NCBI RefSeq assembly: GCF_023910635.1
Contig: NZ_JAAVVZ010000007.1
Location: 62,001-126,000, forward strand
DNA length: 64,000 bases
Direction of reading: 5' to 3'
Source: Sphingorhabdus sp.
GTDB taxonomy: Bacteria; Pseudomonadota; Alphaproteobacteria; Sphingomonadales; Sphingomonadaceae
In this document: piece by piece, positions 10,954-20,767 of the stretch
Position numbering within the stretch: the first letter of the stretch is position 1
How the letters are laid out: the number at the start of each line of letters is the position of its first letter
Position numbers and translations under genes: made by a program
Notes under the pieces: generated by a model
Databases searched by the model: none
What the model saw: only the letters and a program-made list of their open reading frames with translations
Told to the model about the DNA's origin: nothing

Positions 10954-11110
10954 ATCGACCTCTCAGCTTATTGTCCAAAGCATCTTCAATGATGCCACGT
11001 TCAACAATCGAGAATCTGCAACCCGCGTCAATGACGAGAGACATAAAATTATATCATTTGCAGCAAACAAATCAGAATAGTTCGCAAACGGTCAGCTATC
11101 TGTTATTTTT

Positions 11111-11213
11111 GGCCATTCCACTTGCCAACTTGGCGATTTACCTTTCCATTATGAACATTCGGTTTGCCATGTTGGCAGTTTCACTGGCCTGTTTTACCAT
11201 TTCACTTGCCACT
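11111..11213. promoter_or_regulatory. Cluster of TTGCCA/TTGGC operator-like repeats upstream of the pilin operon
   Basis: CCATTCCACTTGCCAACTTGGC, TTTGCCATGTTGGCA and CCATTTCACTTGCCA within ~100 bp. Confidence 0.4.
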
Positions 11214-11762
11214 TGAGTAAAATCCATGCCTAAGTTGTCGCGCTTAAAAATGTTCAATCACCGGATCTAACACGTGGATAACAATAGCGAAATAAACAAC
11301 TCTTACATAGTGCACCGGTTCAAACTGAGCATCAACTCTTGGGCTGCTTTATGCCTTGCCCTGCATATCGTTTCTTTCAAAACGCACCGCGTACACACTG
11401 TGGCAACGATGATAAGCTATATCTTGTCTCACCCTCGCAAACCCTTGGATTTCTAACAATTCGCACATGTTGAACAATATGCTGATGCCTCATCTGTCTT
11501 AGGCTCTATACCTATCGCTATTAGAGTTGACATCACTACCAACGATAAGATCAGAGACGTGCGAAATAGGCTGAGATGCGAAGGGCAACGTCCCGTTTCA
11601 ACGGCACAAATTCTCCGACTAATATTCCATGCCGCCACAGATCTATGATGTAAAAACCAGCGACGTTTCACGATATTTTATTTGACAGAAATGGACCCGG
11701 CCTGTCGTGTAGGGCCGAGATGACTTTTTTGCATTATAAAGATTGTATAGCTGTTCTATATA

Positions 11763-12230
11763 ATGAGAGGGCATAACATGCGGAAAAATTGTGATTCAAT
11801 TGACCCCCTTTATATTGAATTGTATAAAACTGAGATAGCAGATCAAAAAGTTTCACGTCGAACGATCGCCAAAGAATCCAAACTAAGCCATACGACAATA
11901 AGCAATTTTTTAGACGGCGTGACGTCACCTACATACAACACACTGATCGCAATAGGCGACGCTCTCAAAGTCCGGCGCATCGATGCATTCTTAGCCGTCG
12001 AAATTCTAAAAGATATAACATCGTATAATCAGCCCGGGATGGAGGTCCTTAGTTCACTGTTATACCCTCTTGGATTGTCGCTTGCCGGCAATGGCAGCCC
12101 AATCGTTGAAAATTTCAAAGACCGGGACCTTGCGGCATTTAATGCGCGCATGATCGCAAGCGCTGTCGAAAGCGTTGCAAGCCGCGAACGCGCATTAAAC
12201 AGCTTTCGTGATAAAAGAGAATATACGTGA
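11763..12230 (+). CDS. XRE-family HTH transcriptional regulator
   Basis: HTH: SRRTIAKESKLSHTTISNFLDGVTSPTYNTLIAIGDALKV. Confidence 0.75.
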   Translation: MRGHNMRKNCDSIDPLYIELYKTEIADQKVSRRTIAKESKLSHTTISNFLDGVTSPTYNTLIAIGDALKVRRIDAFLAVEILKDITSYNQPGMEVLSSLLYPLGLSLAGNGSPIVENFKDRDLAAFNARMIASAVESVASRERALNSFRDKREYT

Positions 12231-13027
12231 AAAGGATTGCGGCCTTCGCAGCCTTCGCATTTACCTTTGCCACCCCGGCGTTATACGCAAAAGAGACAAC
12301 ACAGCATCGCGCCGTGACCGTTCTCAAATTTAGTGACGCACCAACAAACGAGTTGCCTTCAACCTTACAGCAATTTCCTATGTCCGATATCCGCGCCGCG
12401 ATGACCGCCGACTTTACAACAATAGGTGCGCCCTCCTCTTCCCCTGCACTGCATAATTGGACACAAAAGCCAGCAACCTCCGAGACATTCTTGCGCATAC
12501 CAACATGGATGAAAACCGGCCTGGCGTCGGCAACAGTTTCGGCCCGCTTAATCCCGCCTTCCATTGGTAGCCCATGCAATACGCGCCCATACCAACCTTC
12601 AAACATCCTCAAGCCCATGGCTGAAGACCGGCGCCGAATTCTCTATCCTCTGGTCCAACAAACCGCATGCGCGCATGGTCTGCCTGTTGCTTTAATGGAC
12701 GCCATGCTGATGCAAGAAAGCGGCTATAACCCATATGCGATCAGTCCAAAAGGCGCATTGGGGTTGGGACAGCTCATGCCAAATACAGCCAAAATGCTTG
12801 GCGTAAATCCACACCATCTTGGCGAAAATCTAAACGGCGCGGCGAGATATCTGCGCAGCCAATTAAACGAGTTCGGTCGCTACGATCTTGCACTTGCGGC
12901 GTATAACAGCGGCCCGGGCCGTGTCCGCAAAGTGGGCCGCATTCCCTACATCCGGGAAACGCAAGACTATGTTCGCATCATCCTCAGTAACTGGCGGCAA
13001 CTCGAACAGAGCAACGGAGCGCCATGA
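12227..13027 (+). CDS. VirB1-like lytic transglycosylase
   Basis: SLT signature MLMQESGYNPYAISPKGALGLGQLMP...AYNSGPGRV; 4-bp overlap with the upstream regulator. Confidence 0.87.
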   Translation: MKRIAAFAAFAFTFATPALYAKETTQHRAVTVLKFSDAPTNELPSTLQQFPMSDIRAAMTADFTTIGAPSSSPALHNWTQKPATSETFLRIPTWMKTGLASATVSARLIPPSIGSPCNTRPYQPSNILKPMAEDRRRILYPLVQQTACAHGLPVALMDAMLMQESGYNPYAISPKGALGLGQLMPNTAKMLGVNPHHLGENLNGAARYLRSQLNEFGRYDLALAAYNSGPGRVRKVGRIPYIRETQDYVRIILSNWRQLEQSNGAP

Positions 13028-13242
13028 TATATGCAGGAGTATTGGATTAGTACGCAACCAGCGCGGTTTAGACCATTCCCGTGCGTTTACTCGATGAATG
13101 GATCGATGTGGAAATAACCACTGCGTTAAAGGAATGTCCGCCGAATTACTCATGCTGTAAGCGATAGCCGATAGCCGTTAAGGCTAGCATTTGATGCTTG
13201 CGCCGCGACCGGGTAGCGTCGATACAATTGTCTGTGGAGGGC

Positions 13243-14610
13243 ATGATGGCAACGAATATCGTATTTGCAGCGGCGCTGTTTGCGGCACTTACTGCGGTAC
13301 CTGGCACCGCTGCATCAGCGCCCGTCGCGATGAGCAAGGCTGACGAACGGTCGCCCGCGCTGCCCCCGATACTTAACGCTCGCGAAAGAGCGATTACCGA
13401 AAACCGCATACTAGCCGAACGGCTTGATACGATCATCCCTGCGATCATGCGCGAACAGGGCATCGATTTATGGCTGCTGGTGGCCCGCGAATATTTTGAA
13501 GAGCCGGTGGTGGCGTCGATGCTTGATGCCGAAAATATGCACGCACGCCGGCGTACAATTCTGATCTTCCACGACCCTGGTGACGGAAAACCGATCGAGC
13601 GTCTTACCGTCAGCCGGTATGGGCTTGGCGGCTTGTTCGCGCCTGCTTGGGATCCCGGTAAACAGCCTGATCAGTGGCGGTCGGTCGCAGACATCATAAC
13701 GAAGCGTAATCCTGCAAAAATTGCGATCAACACCTCCGATCTCTATCAGTTCGCCGACGGTATGACGCTCAGTCAGTATGAGAAGTTCGTTGCCGCTTTG
13801 CCTGCTCCTTTGCATTCGCGGATCGTCAGCGGCGAAGCGCTCGCAATCCGTTGGCTTGAAACCCGCACGCCTGCCGAAATGGAAATCTACCCCGCAATAA
13901 TGCGCACGGCCCATATGGTGATTGACCAAGCGTTTTCGCGGTCAGTTATCACCCCCGGCGTGACGACCGCGGAGCAGGTGCAGTGGTGGTATCGCGACCG
14001 GCTGCTTCAGCTGGGCCTCGATCCGTGGTTTCACCCGTCCGTTGCGATCCAGCGCGAAGGGGCGAAGGGTATGCTTGAAGGCGACGAAGTGATCCAGCCT
14101 GGCGATCTGTTATGGACAGATTTTGGCATCACTTACCTTCGGCTTAATACCGATACGCAGCATCTTGCTTATGTATTGAAGCCGAGCGAGAGTAAGGCGC
14201 CTGCAGGGCTCAGCCGGGGGCTAGCGAACAGCAACCATGTGCAGGATATGCTCACCCGCCATTTCGCGGTTGGGCGCAGCGGGAACGAGGTGTTGGCGCT
14301 TACTCGGGCGGAAGCGGTGGCGGCGGGGCTTGATCCATCGATTTACACGCACCCGATTGGCTTGCATGGTCACGGTGCAGGTCCCTCCATAGGATTTTGG
14401 GACAATCAGAATGCTGATCCACGCGGCAGCGGGTTAATTGCCGCTAATACTGCTTGGTCCATTGAGTTGACAACTTACGCCGCAGTGCCCGAATGGAACG
14501 GTCAGCGCGTAGATTTCCGGACCGAAGAGAATGCATTCTTCAATGGGACTAACGTGCACTTCATCGACGGACGCCAAACAGAAATCACCTTAATCCCCTC
14601 AGGGCAGTAA
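13243..14610 (+). CDS. M24-family metallopeptidase (Xaa-Pro aminopeptidase-like), exported
   Basis: Signal peptide; GDLLWTDFGITYL, HPIGLHGHGAGPSIG metal-binding regions. Confidence 0.83.
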   Translation: MMATNIVFAAALFAALTAVPGTAASAPVAMSKADERSPALPPILNARERAITENRILAERLDTIIPAIMREQGIDLWLLVAREYFEEPVVASMLDAENMHARRRTILIFHDPGDGKPIERLTVSRYGLGGLFAPAWDPGKQPDQWRSVADIITKRNPAKIAINTSDLYQFADGMTLSQYEKFVAALPAPLHSRIVSGEALAIRWLETRTPAEMEIYPAIMRTAHMVIDQAFSRSVITPGVTTAEQVQWWYRDRLLQLGLDPWFHPSVAIQREGAKGMLEGDEVIQPGDLLWTDFGITYLRLNTDTQHLAYVLKPSESKAPAGLSRGLANSNHVQDMLTRHFAVGRSGNEVLALTRAEAVAAGLDPSIYTHPIGLHGHGAGPSIGFWDNQNADPRGSGLIAANTAWSIELTTYAAVPEWNGQRVDFRTEENAFFNGTNVHFIDGRQTEITLIPSGQ

Positions 14611-14759
14611 GTCCGCATCATCGTTCCGGCATCAAAGAATGCTGGTCGTCGCAAGCCTTATCTCTGGGCATAAAGCAGGAAAGACCCAAACGGCAATGAG
14701 CTTTATTTTCCTAGCATTACTATACTTGCGGCGTCTGCATTAAGCGCAGTAATGCCTAA

Positions 14760-15713
14760 GTGTCTGACCCGAAATTAAGTTGAGTAGTGTCAGCGAGTTA
14801 GCTTGACGCTTTTCCACATCATTGATTCAGCGGTTTTGCAACAACCCGAAGGATTTCAACGATGTGGACCGACACCACTCGCGCGCATCATGCACGCAAC
14901 GGATTGGCTTTGCCAAGTGATTTAACTGATGAGGAGTGGGCGGTTCTGGAACCGTTTTTTCCGCTGCCGTCCTTTGTCGGCCGTCCGCGCAAATGGCCGA
15001 TGCGGCGGATAGTAGAAGCGATGCTGTATCTGCTACGCGGTGGCCTGCCATGGCGGATGCTGCCGCCGGGCTTTCCACCTTCCTCGACGGTGCAGCGTTG
15101 GTTTTACGCTTGGCGCGATGATGGCACATGGCAACGGATCAACCATTATCTGATCCAGGATGCCCGGGTGGCGCAGGGTAGCGAGGCTTCACCCAGCGCC
15201 GGAGTGATTGACAGCCAGTCTGTCAAAACGACGGAAAGCGGCGGCATACGCGGCTATGACGCGGGCAAGAAAGTTAAGGGGCGCAAGCGCCATATCATCA
15301 CCGATACGAACGGCTTTCTGGTACACGCCATTATTCACAGCGCCGATATACAGGACCGCGACGGCGCGCCGATCGTGCTCTCCGACATCCGTTATAGCTT
15401 CCCTTGGCTGCGCCATGTCTTTGCCGATGGCGGCTATGCCGGTGACAAGCTCAAAACCGCGCTGACCAAGATCGGCGACTGGACCATCGAAATCATAAAG
15501 CGTTCTGACCGGGCAAATGGCTTTGTTGTTCTACCGCGCCGCTGGGTCGTCGAGCGAACGTTCGCATGGCTAAACCGCAACCGGCGCCTTGCCAAAGACT
15601 TCGAGCGCAGCATCGCTTCCGCAACGGCATGGCTGTTCATGGCCTCCGTCCAGTTCCTCGCTAGACGAATCGCAAAACTATGATATTAAACACGATAATT
15701 ATGAGTCAGACTC
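14760..15713 (+). mobile_element. IS5-family insertion sequence, ~954 bp, flanked by TAA direct repeats
   Basis: Imperfect terminal repeats GTGTCTGAC... / ...GTCAGACTC, TAA at 14757-14759 and 15714-15716, transposase inside. Confidence 0.8.
14862..15683 (+). CDS. IS5-family transposase
   Basis: LTDEEWAVLEPFFP, GVIDSQSVKTTESGG, FADGGYAG, WVVERTFAWLNRNRRLAKDFE. Confidence 0.93.
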   Translation: MWTDTTRAHHARNGLALPSDLTDEEWAVLEPFFPLPSFVGRPRKWPMRRIVEAMLYLLRGGLPWRMLPPGFPPSSTVQRWFYAWRDDGTWQRINHYLIQDARVAQGSEASPSAGVIDSQSVKTTESGGIRGYDAGKKVKGRKRHIITDTNGFLVHAIIHSADIQDRDGAPIVLSDIRYSFPWLRHVFADGGYAGDKLKTALTKIGDWTIEIIKRSDRANGFVVLPRRWVVERTFAWLNRNRRLAKDFERSIASATAWLFMASVQFLARRIAKL

Positions 15714-15804
15714 TAAAAACGGACAGTCCGCTCCCGACCCAAACGCGGCCCTTCATTAACAGGTGTATTCTTCTCGCGGCCATTCCGGCCAAAGGAGAAG
15801 TGTT

Positions 15805-15950
15805 ATGGGTATTTCTAATCTCGATCCTGGTGCGCATGAGCGTAGACCTTGGAATGCTGGAAGTTTGGTTGGTGCCAAGCGGCCACTTAAACCACGCGAC
15901 GTATGAGCAATTCGTTTCTTTCTGGATGAATATCGACGACGCTCTCACAT
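15805..15950 (+). pseudogene. Tyrosine integrase/recombinase N-terminal remnant
   Basis: MGISNLDPGAHERRPWNAGSLVGAKRPLKPRDV*AIRFFLDEYRR; the TGA sits where the family usually has W. Confidence 0.6.
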
Positions 15951-16059
15951 TGGCTGAACGAACGGAAATATGAATGTCTGGTCCCTCGTAAATTTCGGGA
16001 GGCCAGTTTCGCCAGCAAATCGCGTGGCTGAAACTGGGCCGTATCCTGACAGGCAGTTT

Positions 16060-16365
16060 TCAGTGCCAAATATTCTTACGACGGGGAATAGAGGCAACTT
16101 CGTCGAGGCCATCGATCATTAGGCGCTGGCCCCCGAAATCGCTGCCGTCCGGTTGCCGCAGCAAGCTGGTGGCGCGGATGAATTGGAGGCCGTCCGCTTT
16201 GCCGAGCTCTTCCATCAACCAAGTTTTACCGATACCTGGGTCGCCAAGAATGACGACTGGCTCCGAAAATCGCGAGACTATCTCTTGATCACGCACTGTC
16301 TTATTTTTTAGCACGGTATCGACCCAGCTGAGGGTACGCGGAATGTAGTCTCGCCCCTCGGTCAT
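16060..16365 (-). pseudogene. N-terminal fragment of a NACHT/STAND-like NTPase
   Basis: Walker A GDPGIGKT and Walker B LMIDGLDEVAS, ORF ends immediately after; ATGA overlap with the upstream ATPase gene. Confidence 0.6.
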
Positions 16366-17549
16366 GCCTGCACTGCCGCGCTGATTTCGTCCATTGCCAC
16401 GGTCAGTGGCATCGCCTCCACACCGCCGCGCATCGGGAAACGCTCGCTTCCCTTGTAAACGAGCAATCGGCGCTCTGCTCCCAAATCGTCGGCCGCGTTG
16501 TGAAAGCCCCGGTCAATGGTTGGTGCACTGGAAAGTTTGATTTCAATTGCCCAGCATTTTCCTGGCGCAAATTCAAGCACCAGGTCGGCTTCAGCTCCGC
16601 CGCTGGAACGGTAGAAATATGGTTTGGCCCTGCCAAGTGACGCGCCGACCAAATTTTCGATGACAAAGCCTTCCCAGCTTTTTCCAGCAACGGAGTGGCG
16701 GCGAATATCGTCGGTATTTCGAAGGTCCAGTAGTGCGTGCAGTAGCCCGCTGTCGCGCACAAATGGCCGGGGTGATTTGACAAGCCGTTTGCCGCTGTTA
16801 ACGGACCACGGTCGTAAGACGCGAATTAGTAGCAGTTTTTCCAGCATGTCGAGATACCGCGTCACCGTATGGCCGCTGACGCCTAAGGATCGTGCGTATC
16901 GTTCCGCGTTGAAGAGTTCACCTTGGTCATTGGCAAGCATTCGCCAGAACCTATCAATCTGCTCGCTGTCCACATTGAAACCGAATTGGGGAAGGTCGCG
17001 CTCAAGATATGTCTGTATAAAATCGCGGCGCCATTGCAGGCTTTCCTCCCCATCATCGCGAACATAGCTCGGGGGAAAACCGCCCTGCAGCCACAGTCGG
17101 TCAAGCGACGCTTCATCCTCGCGGTCCACTTCGCGCGCATTCAGCGGTCCCAACTCAAGGTAGCTAATTCGACCAGCAAGGCTTTCCGACGACTGCCGCA
17201 GGAGGTCCATTGAAGCCGACCCAAGAATCAGAAACTTCCCACCTGCACCACCCATTCGCCGACGTTCGTCGATCTGTCCGCGCAGCACGCGGAATATCTC
17301 AGGGGCGCGCTGAATTTCGTCCAAAACGATTAGATGTTGGGCATGGGCAGCGAAATAGGCATCAGGGTCATCTAGCAGCCGACGGTCTGCCGGGCGTTCG
17401 AGGTCAAGATATTTTGCCCTATCCCCAGCGGTATCAGCGATTTGACGAGCAAGTGTGGTTTTGCCAACCTGACGCGGCCCAAGCATCGCCACGCTATCAA
17501 ACTGCCCAAGCCGTTTAACCAGCAACGGAAAGATTTCACGACTCAACAT
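16362..17549 (-). CDS. AAA ATPase with DUF4143 domain
   Basis: LGPRQVGKTTLARQ, LIVLDEIQRAPEIFRVLRGQID, C-terminal RSSGGAEADLVLEF. Confidence 0.87.
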   Translation of the reverse strand: MLSREIFPLLVKRLGQFDSVAMLGPRQVGKTTLARQIADTAGDRAKYLDLERPADRRLLDDPDAYFAAHAQHLIVLDEIQRAPEIFRVLRGQIDERRRMGGAGGKFLILGSASMDLLRQSSESLAGRISYLELGPLNAREVDREDEASLDRLWLQGGFPPSYVRDDGEESLQWRRDFIQTYLERDLPQFGFNVDSEQIDRFWRMLANDQGELFNAERYARSLGVSGHTVTRYLDMLEKLLLIRVLRPWSVNSGKRLVKSPRPFVRDSGLLHALLDLRNTDDIRRHSVAGKSWEGFVIENLVGASLGRAKPYFYRSSGGAEADLVLEFAPGKCWAIEIKLSSAPTIDRGFHNAADDLGAERRLLVYKGSERFPMRGGVEAMPLTVAMDEISAAVQA

Positions 17550-18099
17550 TCGTGTAAAATAGACAAAAGAGTTCCGATTTGCAAGGATATGAATTGATTT
17601 TAACTTAGCATCACCCGCGCGCGCTGGACGTACCAAATCAAGCGACTAATGTCCGCTTACCGCAACCTTGCTTGCAATGGCGGACGGTCAAAACACGACA
17701 ACATCCCAGACATTCATGACGGCTAAGCCACACCCCAAAAGCGGACATTTGTCTAAGTAATCGGAACGGGCGGGAGTGGGCCGAGAGCAGACGGTCTGCT
17801 TTTGTGCATGGATCGATCATTAGCTGCTGTTTAGGTCGGTCAGAGCGCTCGGCTGCTCCCGCTAAGTTAGCGGATCTCGCAGAGCCTTGGTGTCGGAGCA
17901 AAAAGCAGTCGTTCTTTTATTCGCCAACCATGGTTCTTATGCAAAAGATATTTGGACTGAGGTGCATGGCACAAATTGGCCTGAGATGAATACGCGTCAC
18001 AATTTCGTAACCTCATGGTCTTCATGGCGTTTCTGCAACGACATTAGTAGGTCACACATCATAATTAGAACGCCTCCCACACATCTGGGAGAATACAAA

Positions 18100-20721
18100 A
18101 TGCGGAATATTTCTTTGACCAAGCGGCAGGCCCGCTTGCTTTCGGGCTGTGCGACCATGTCGATTTTGGCGGCGGCGACTCCGGTGTTTGCGCAGAATGC
18201 TGAGACACGGGAAGATGATGCTACGATCATCGTCACTGGCTCCGAACTGCAAAGCATTGCCGAGGTGCAAAAGCGCCGCGATGCGACGGTTATTGTCGAT
18301 AGCATTTCGCAGGATGAAATTGGCGCTTTACCTGATCTAACCATCGCGGAAAGCATGCGGCGGATCACTGGCGTGAACACGATTTACAATGATGACATTG
18401 GGCAGTTCGCGTCGATTCGGGGGGTGCATCCCGATTTTGTGCCCGTGACCGCCAATGGTCTTTCCATCGCCACCACGGGCGATTTGGGGGAAGGCACGCG
18501 GATGATTAATTTACAAGTCATCCCCGGTGTGTCGGTGCGCACAATTTTGGCCTATAAAACACCGACGCCTGACCTAGATGCGGGTGCGCTTGGCGGTTTG
18601 ATCGATTTGGTTCCGTTAAGCGCGTTTGATGAGGGCGTGCAGACGCTGATCGCAACCGCAGGCATCAGCTATACGTCCTATATGGATGTGCCCGACGACA
18701 ACAGTTGGGGCGATCCAAAGGATTCGCCGATTGGCAAATCGTTCAACGCGATGTGGACCGGCCGTTTTGGCGCGAATGACGAATTCGGCTTCGTGCTTAG
18801 CGGGATTTATGAAGACCGTCCGCGTACGCAGTCAAACGACGCCATCACCAACCGGCTCTATTACACATCAACGGGCGCTACGACGACACCAGAAGCAGCC
18901 AACTGGAACGGTTTCGCCGCGCCCAACTCGCTACTTAATCACAATTATACGAACCTGTTTCAAAAATACGGCGGCACTGCGCGGTTGGAATATCGGCCAT
19001 CGGACAATTTCAGCACCGGCCTCTATGGCTATGCGTTTATTTCCGATGAGCAGGAAACACGCAACACCAACCGGTTGTTTCAACTTGACCAACCGCAAGG
19101 GCTGACCGAACTTACCGGATCGATGCGTGTGCGTTCGGTGGATACGCAATGGCGGTATAACACTTTTGAGCGCGATCAGGCAGGTCTCCAATCGCAGGCC
19201 GATATCAAGCCGTCGCTGCGCAGCACTTTGTCGATCAAGGCAGGCTATTCTTATGCACGCTTCCTGACCGACCGTCCATTTGTGACCTTCGTCTATCGTC
19301 CCAACACGCGCGTCAATTATGATCTGGGCAATGATGCACAGCGTTGGACTGTTGCAGATTATGCGCCGTATCTGAACGCAGCCAATTATCTGTTAGGCGA
19401 AACATACCGCGACAGCCGCGCGGCGAAGGAAGATTTGTTTGAGGCGCGCGTCGATTATGCGTTCAACTCTGCGCCGACCGATCGCGGCTTTGGCTTTAGC
19501 CTTGGCGCGAATGCCCGCCGCATCGATTTGGAACGGGACATCGAAAGCACCAATTATGTCACAGGCACGTTGCGGCTGACTGGGCTCGCCACACAACAAG
19601 AGTTCAACTACATCGGCTATCCGTATCCATCGTTGTGGATTGATGGCAATAAATTTTGGACCGAAACCGTCAACAGCGTGGCGGTCAATACTGCCCAATC
19701 GGCCAGCCTGTCGCGTATTGACGACTATCGTTATGTGGAGGATGTCTTCGCCGGATATGCCAAAGTAAGCTATATTTCGGACAGCATGAATTTGATGGCC
19801 GGCTTCCGGTTGGACCATGTGAAGGCCGATGCCACCAATGCGCAAATCATCTCCGGCGTGTTGCAACCCAATCTGGTCACTAACCCATCGGATTATACCA
19901 AATTGCTACCTTATAGTTTGGCCGTGTTTAATGTGACCCCCGCTTTTCGGATTAAGGCTGCCGCAAGCCAGACTTTGGGCCGTCCCAACCCGCAGGATAT
20001 CGCCACTGTGGAAAGTCGGGATCCGGTCGAGTTCACAATCTCGCGCGGCAATCCAGACATTCGCCCGCGGGTTTCGACCAATCTCGACCTTGGCCTTGAA
20101 TATTTTTTCAATAACGGCAAAGGGTTGATCACCCTGACAGGTTTTTACAAGGATATTAAAGATGATATCCTGACGGTCAGCAGTGAAGTGACCATTGACG
20201 ATAATGTTTGGACGGCAACGCAGCCGATTAATGGCGAAAAGACGAAATTCTACGGCGTCGAATTCGGCTTCGTCAACGCCAGCTTTGGCGAAGTATCGCC
20301 TGTTTTAAGCCGCGTCGGCGCGTCTGCCAACCTGATTTATGTTGAGGGCGAGACGGCATTCTTCTTCAACGGCGAACGCCGCGTACGCGACAAAATGCTG
20401 TGGCAGTCAAAATTCTCGGCCAATGCGGCACTGTTCTATGACTTGGGTGGTGGGTCCGAGGTGCGGGTCGCAATGAACCATAAATCGGATTATGTCGAAA
20501 GCTTCGCCGCCAGCCCATGGCTGGATATCGGGATTGAGCCGTTCACCACCGTCGATTTGACGATGAAATACGCGATCACCCCGCAATTGCAGGTCCGCCT
20601 TGAGGGGCGCAATTTGTTCAATGCCAACCGTTACCGCACCACGGGACCCAATCTGGAATATTACCGTGCGGGCCTCGAAATCGGCAACACATGGTTCCTT
20701 CGACTGAGTTACCGCATGTGA
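18100..20721 (+). CDS. TonB-dependent receptor
   Basis: Signal peptide, plug (DATIIVTGS...LPDLTIAESMRRITGV), terminal aromatic beta-strand. Confidence 0.93.
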   Translation: MRNISLTKRQARLLSGCATMSILAAATPVFAQNAETREDDATIIVTGSELQSIAEVQKRRDATVIVDSISQDEIGALPDLTIAESMRRITGVNTIYNDDIGQFASIRGVHPDFVPVTANGLSIATTGDLGEGTRMINLQVIPGVSVRTILAYKTPTPDLDAGALGGLIDLVPLSAFDEGVQTLIATAGISYTSYMDVPDDNSWGDPKDSPIGKSFNAMWTGRFGANDEFGFVLSGIYEDRPRTQSNDAITNRLYYTSTGATTTPEAANWNGFAAPNSLLNHNYTNLFQKYGGTARLEYRPSDNFSTGLYGYAFISDEQETRNTNRLFQLDQPQGLTELTGSMRVRSVDTQWRYNTFERDQAGLQSQADIKPSLRSTLSIKAGYSYARFLTDRPFVTFVYRPNTRVNYDLGNDAQRWTVADYAPYLNAANYLLGETYRDSRAAKEDLFEARVDYAFNSAPTDRGFGFSLGANARRIDLERDIESTNYVTGTLRLTGLATQQEFNYIGYPYPSLWIDGNKFWTETVNSVAVNTAQSASLSRIDDYRYVEDVFAGYAKVSYISDSMNLMAGFRLDHVKADATNAQIISGVLQPNLVTNPSDYTKLLPYSLAVFNVTPAFRIKAAASQTLGRPNPQDIATVESRDPVEFTISRGNPDIRPRVSTNLDLGLEYFFNNGKGLITLTGFYKDIKDDILTVSSEVTIDDNVWTATQPINGEKTKFYGVEFGFVNASFGEVSPVLSRVGASANLIYVEGETAFFFNGERRVRDKMLWQSKFSANAALFYDLGGGSEVRVAMNHKSDYVESFAASPWLDIGIEPFTTVDLTMKYAITPQLQVRLEGRNLFNANRYRTTGPNLEYYRAGLEIGNTWFLRLSYRM

Positions 20722-20767
20722 AGGGGGCGGATTTTGCAAAACGTGCGGTATTTTGAAGGGTAAAGGC

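Noticed and set aside
14760-15713. IS5 element as a 4-bp CTAA duplication
   Set aside because: CTAA does not align symmetrically with the terminal repeats; TAA fits both ends better.
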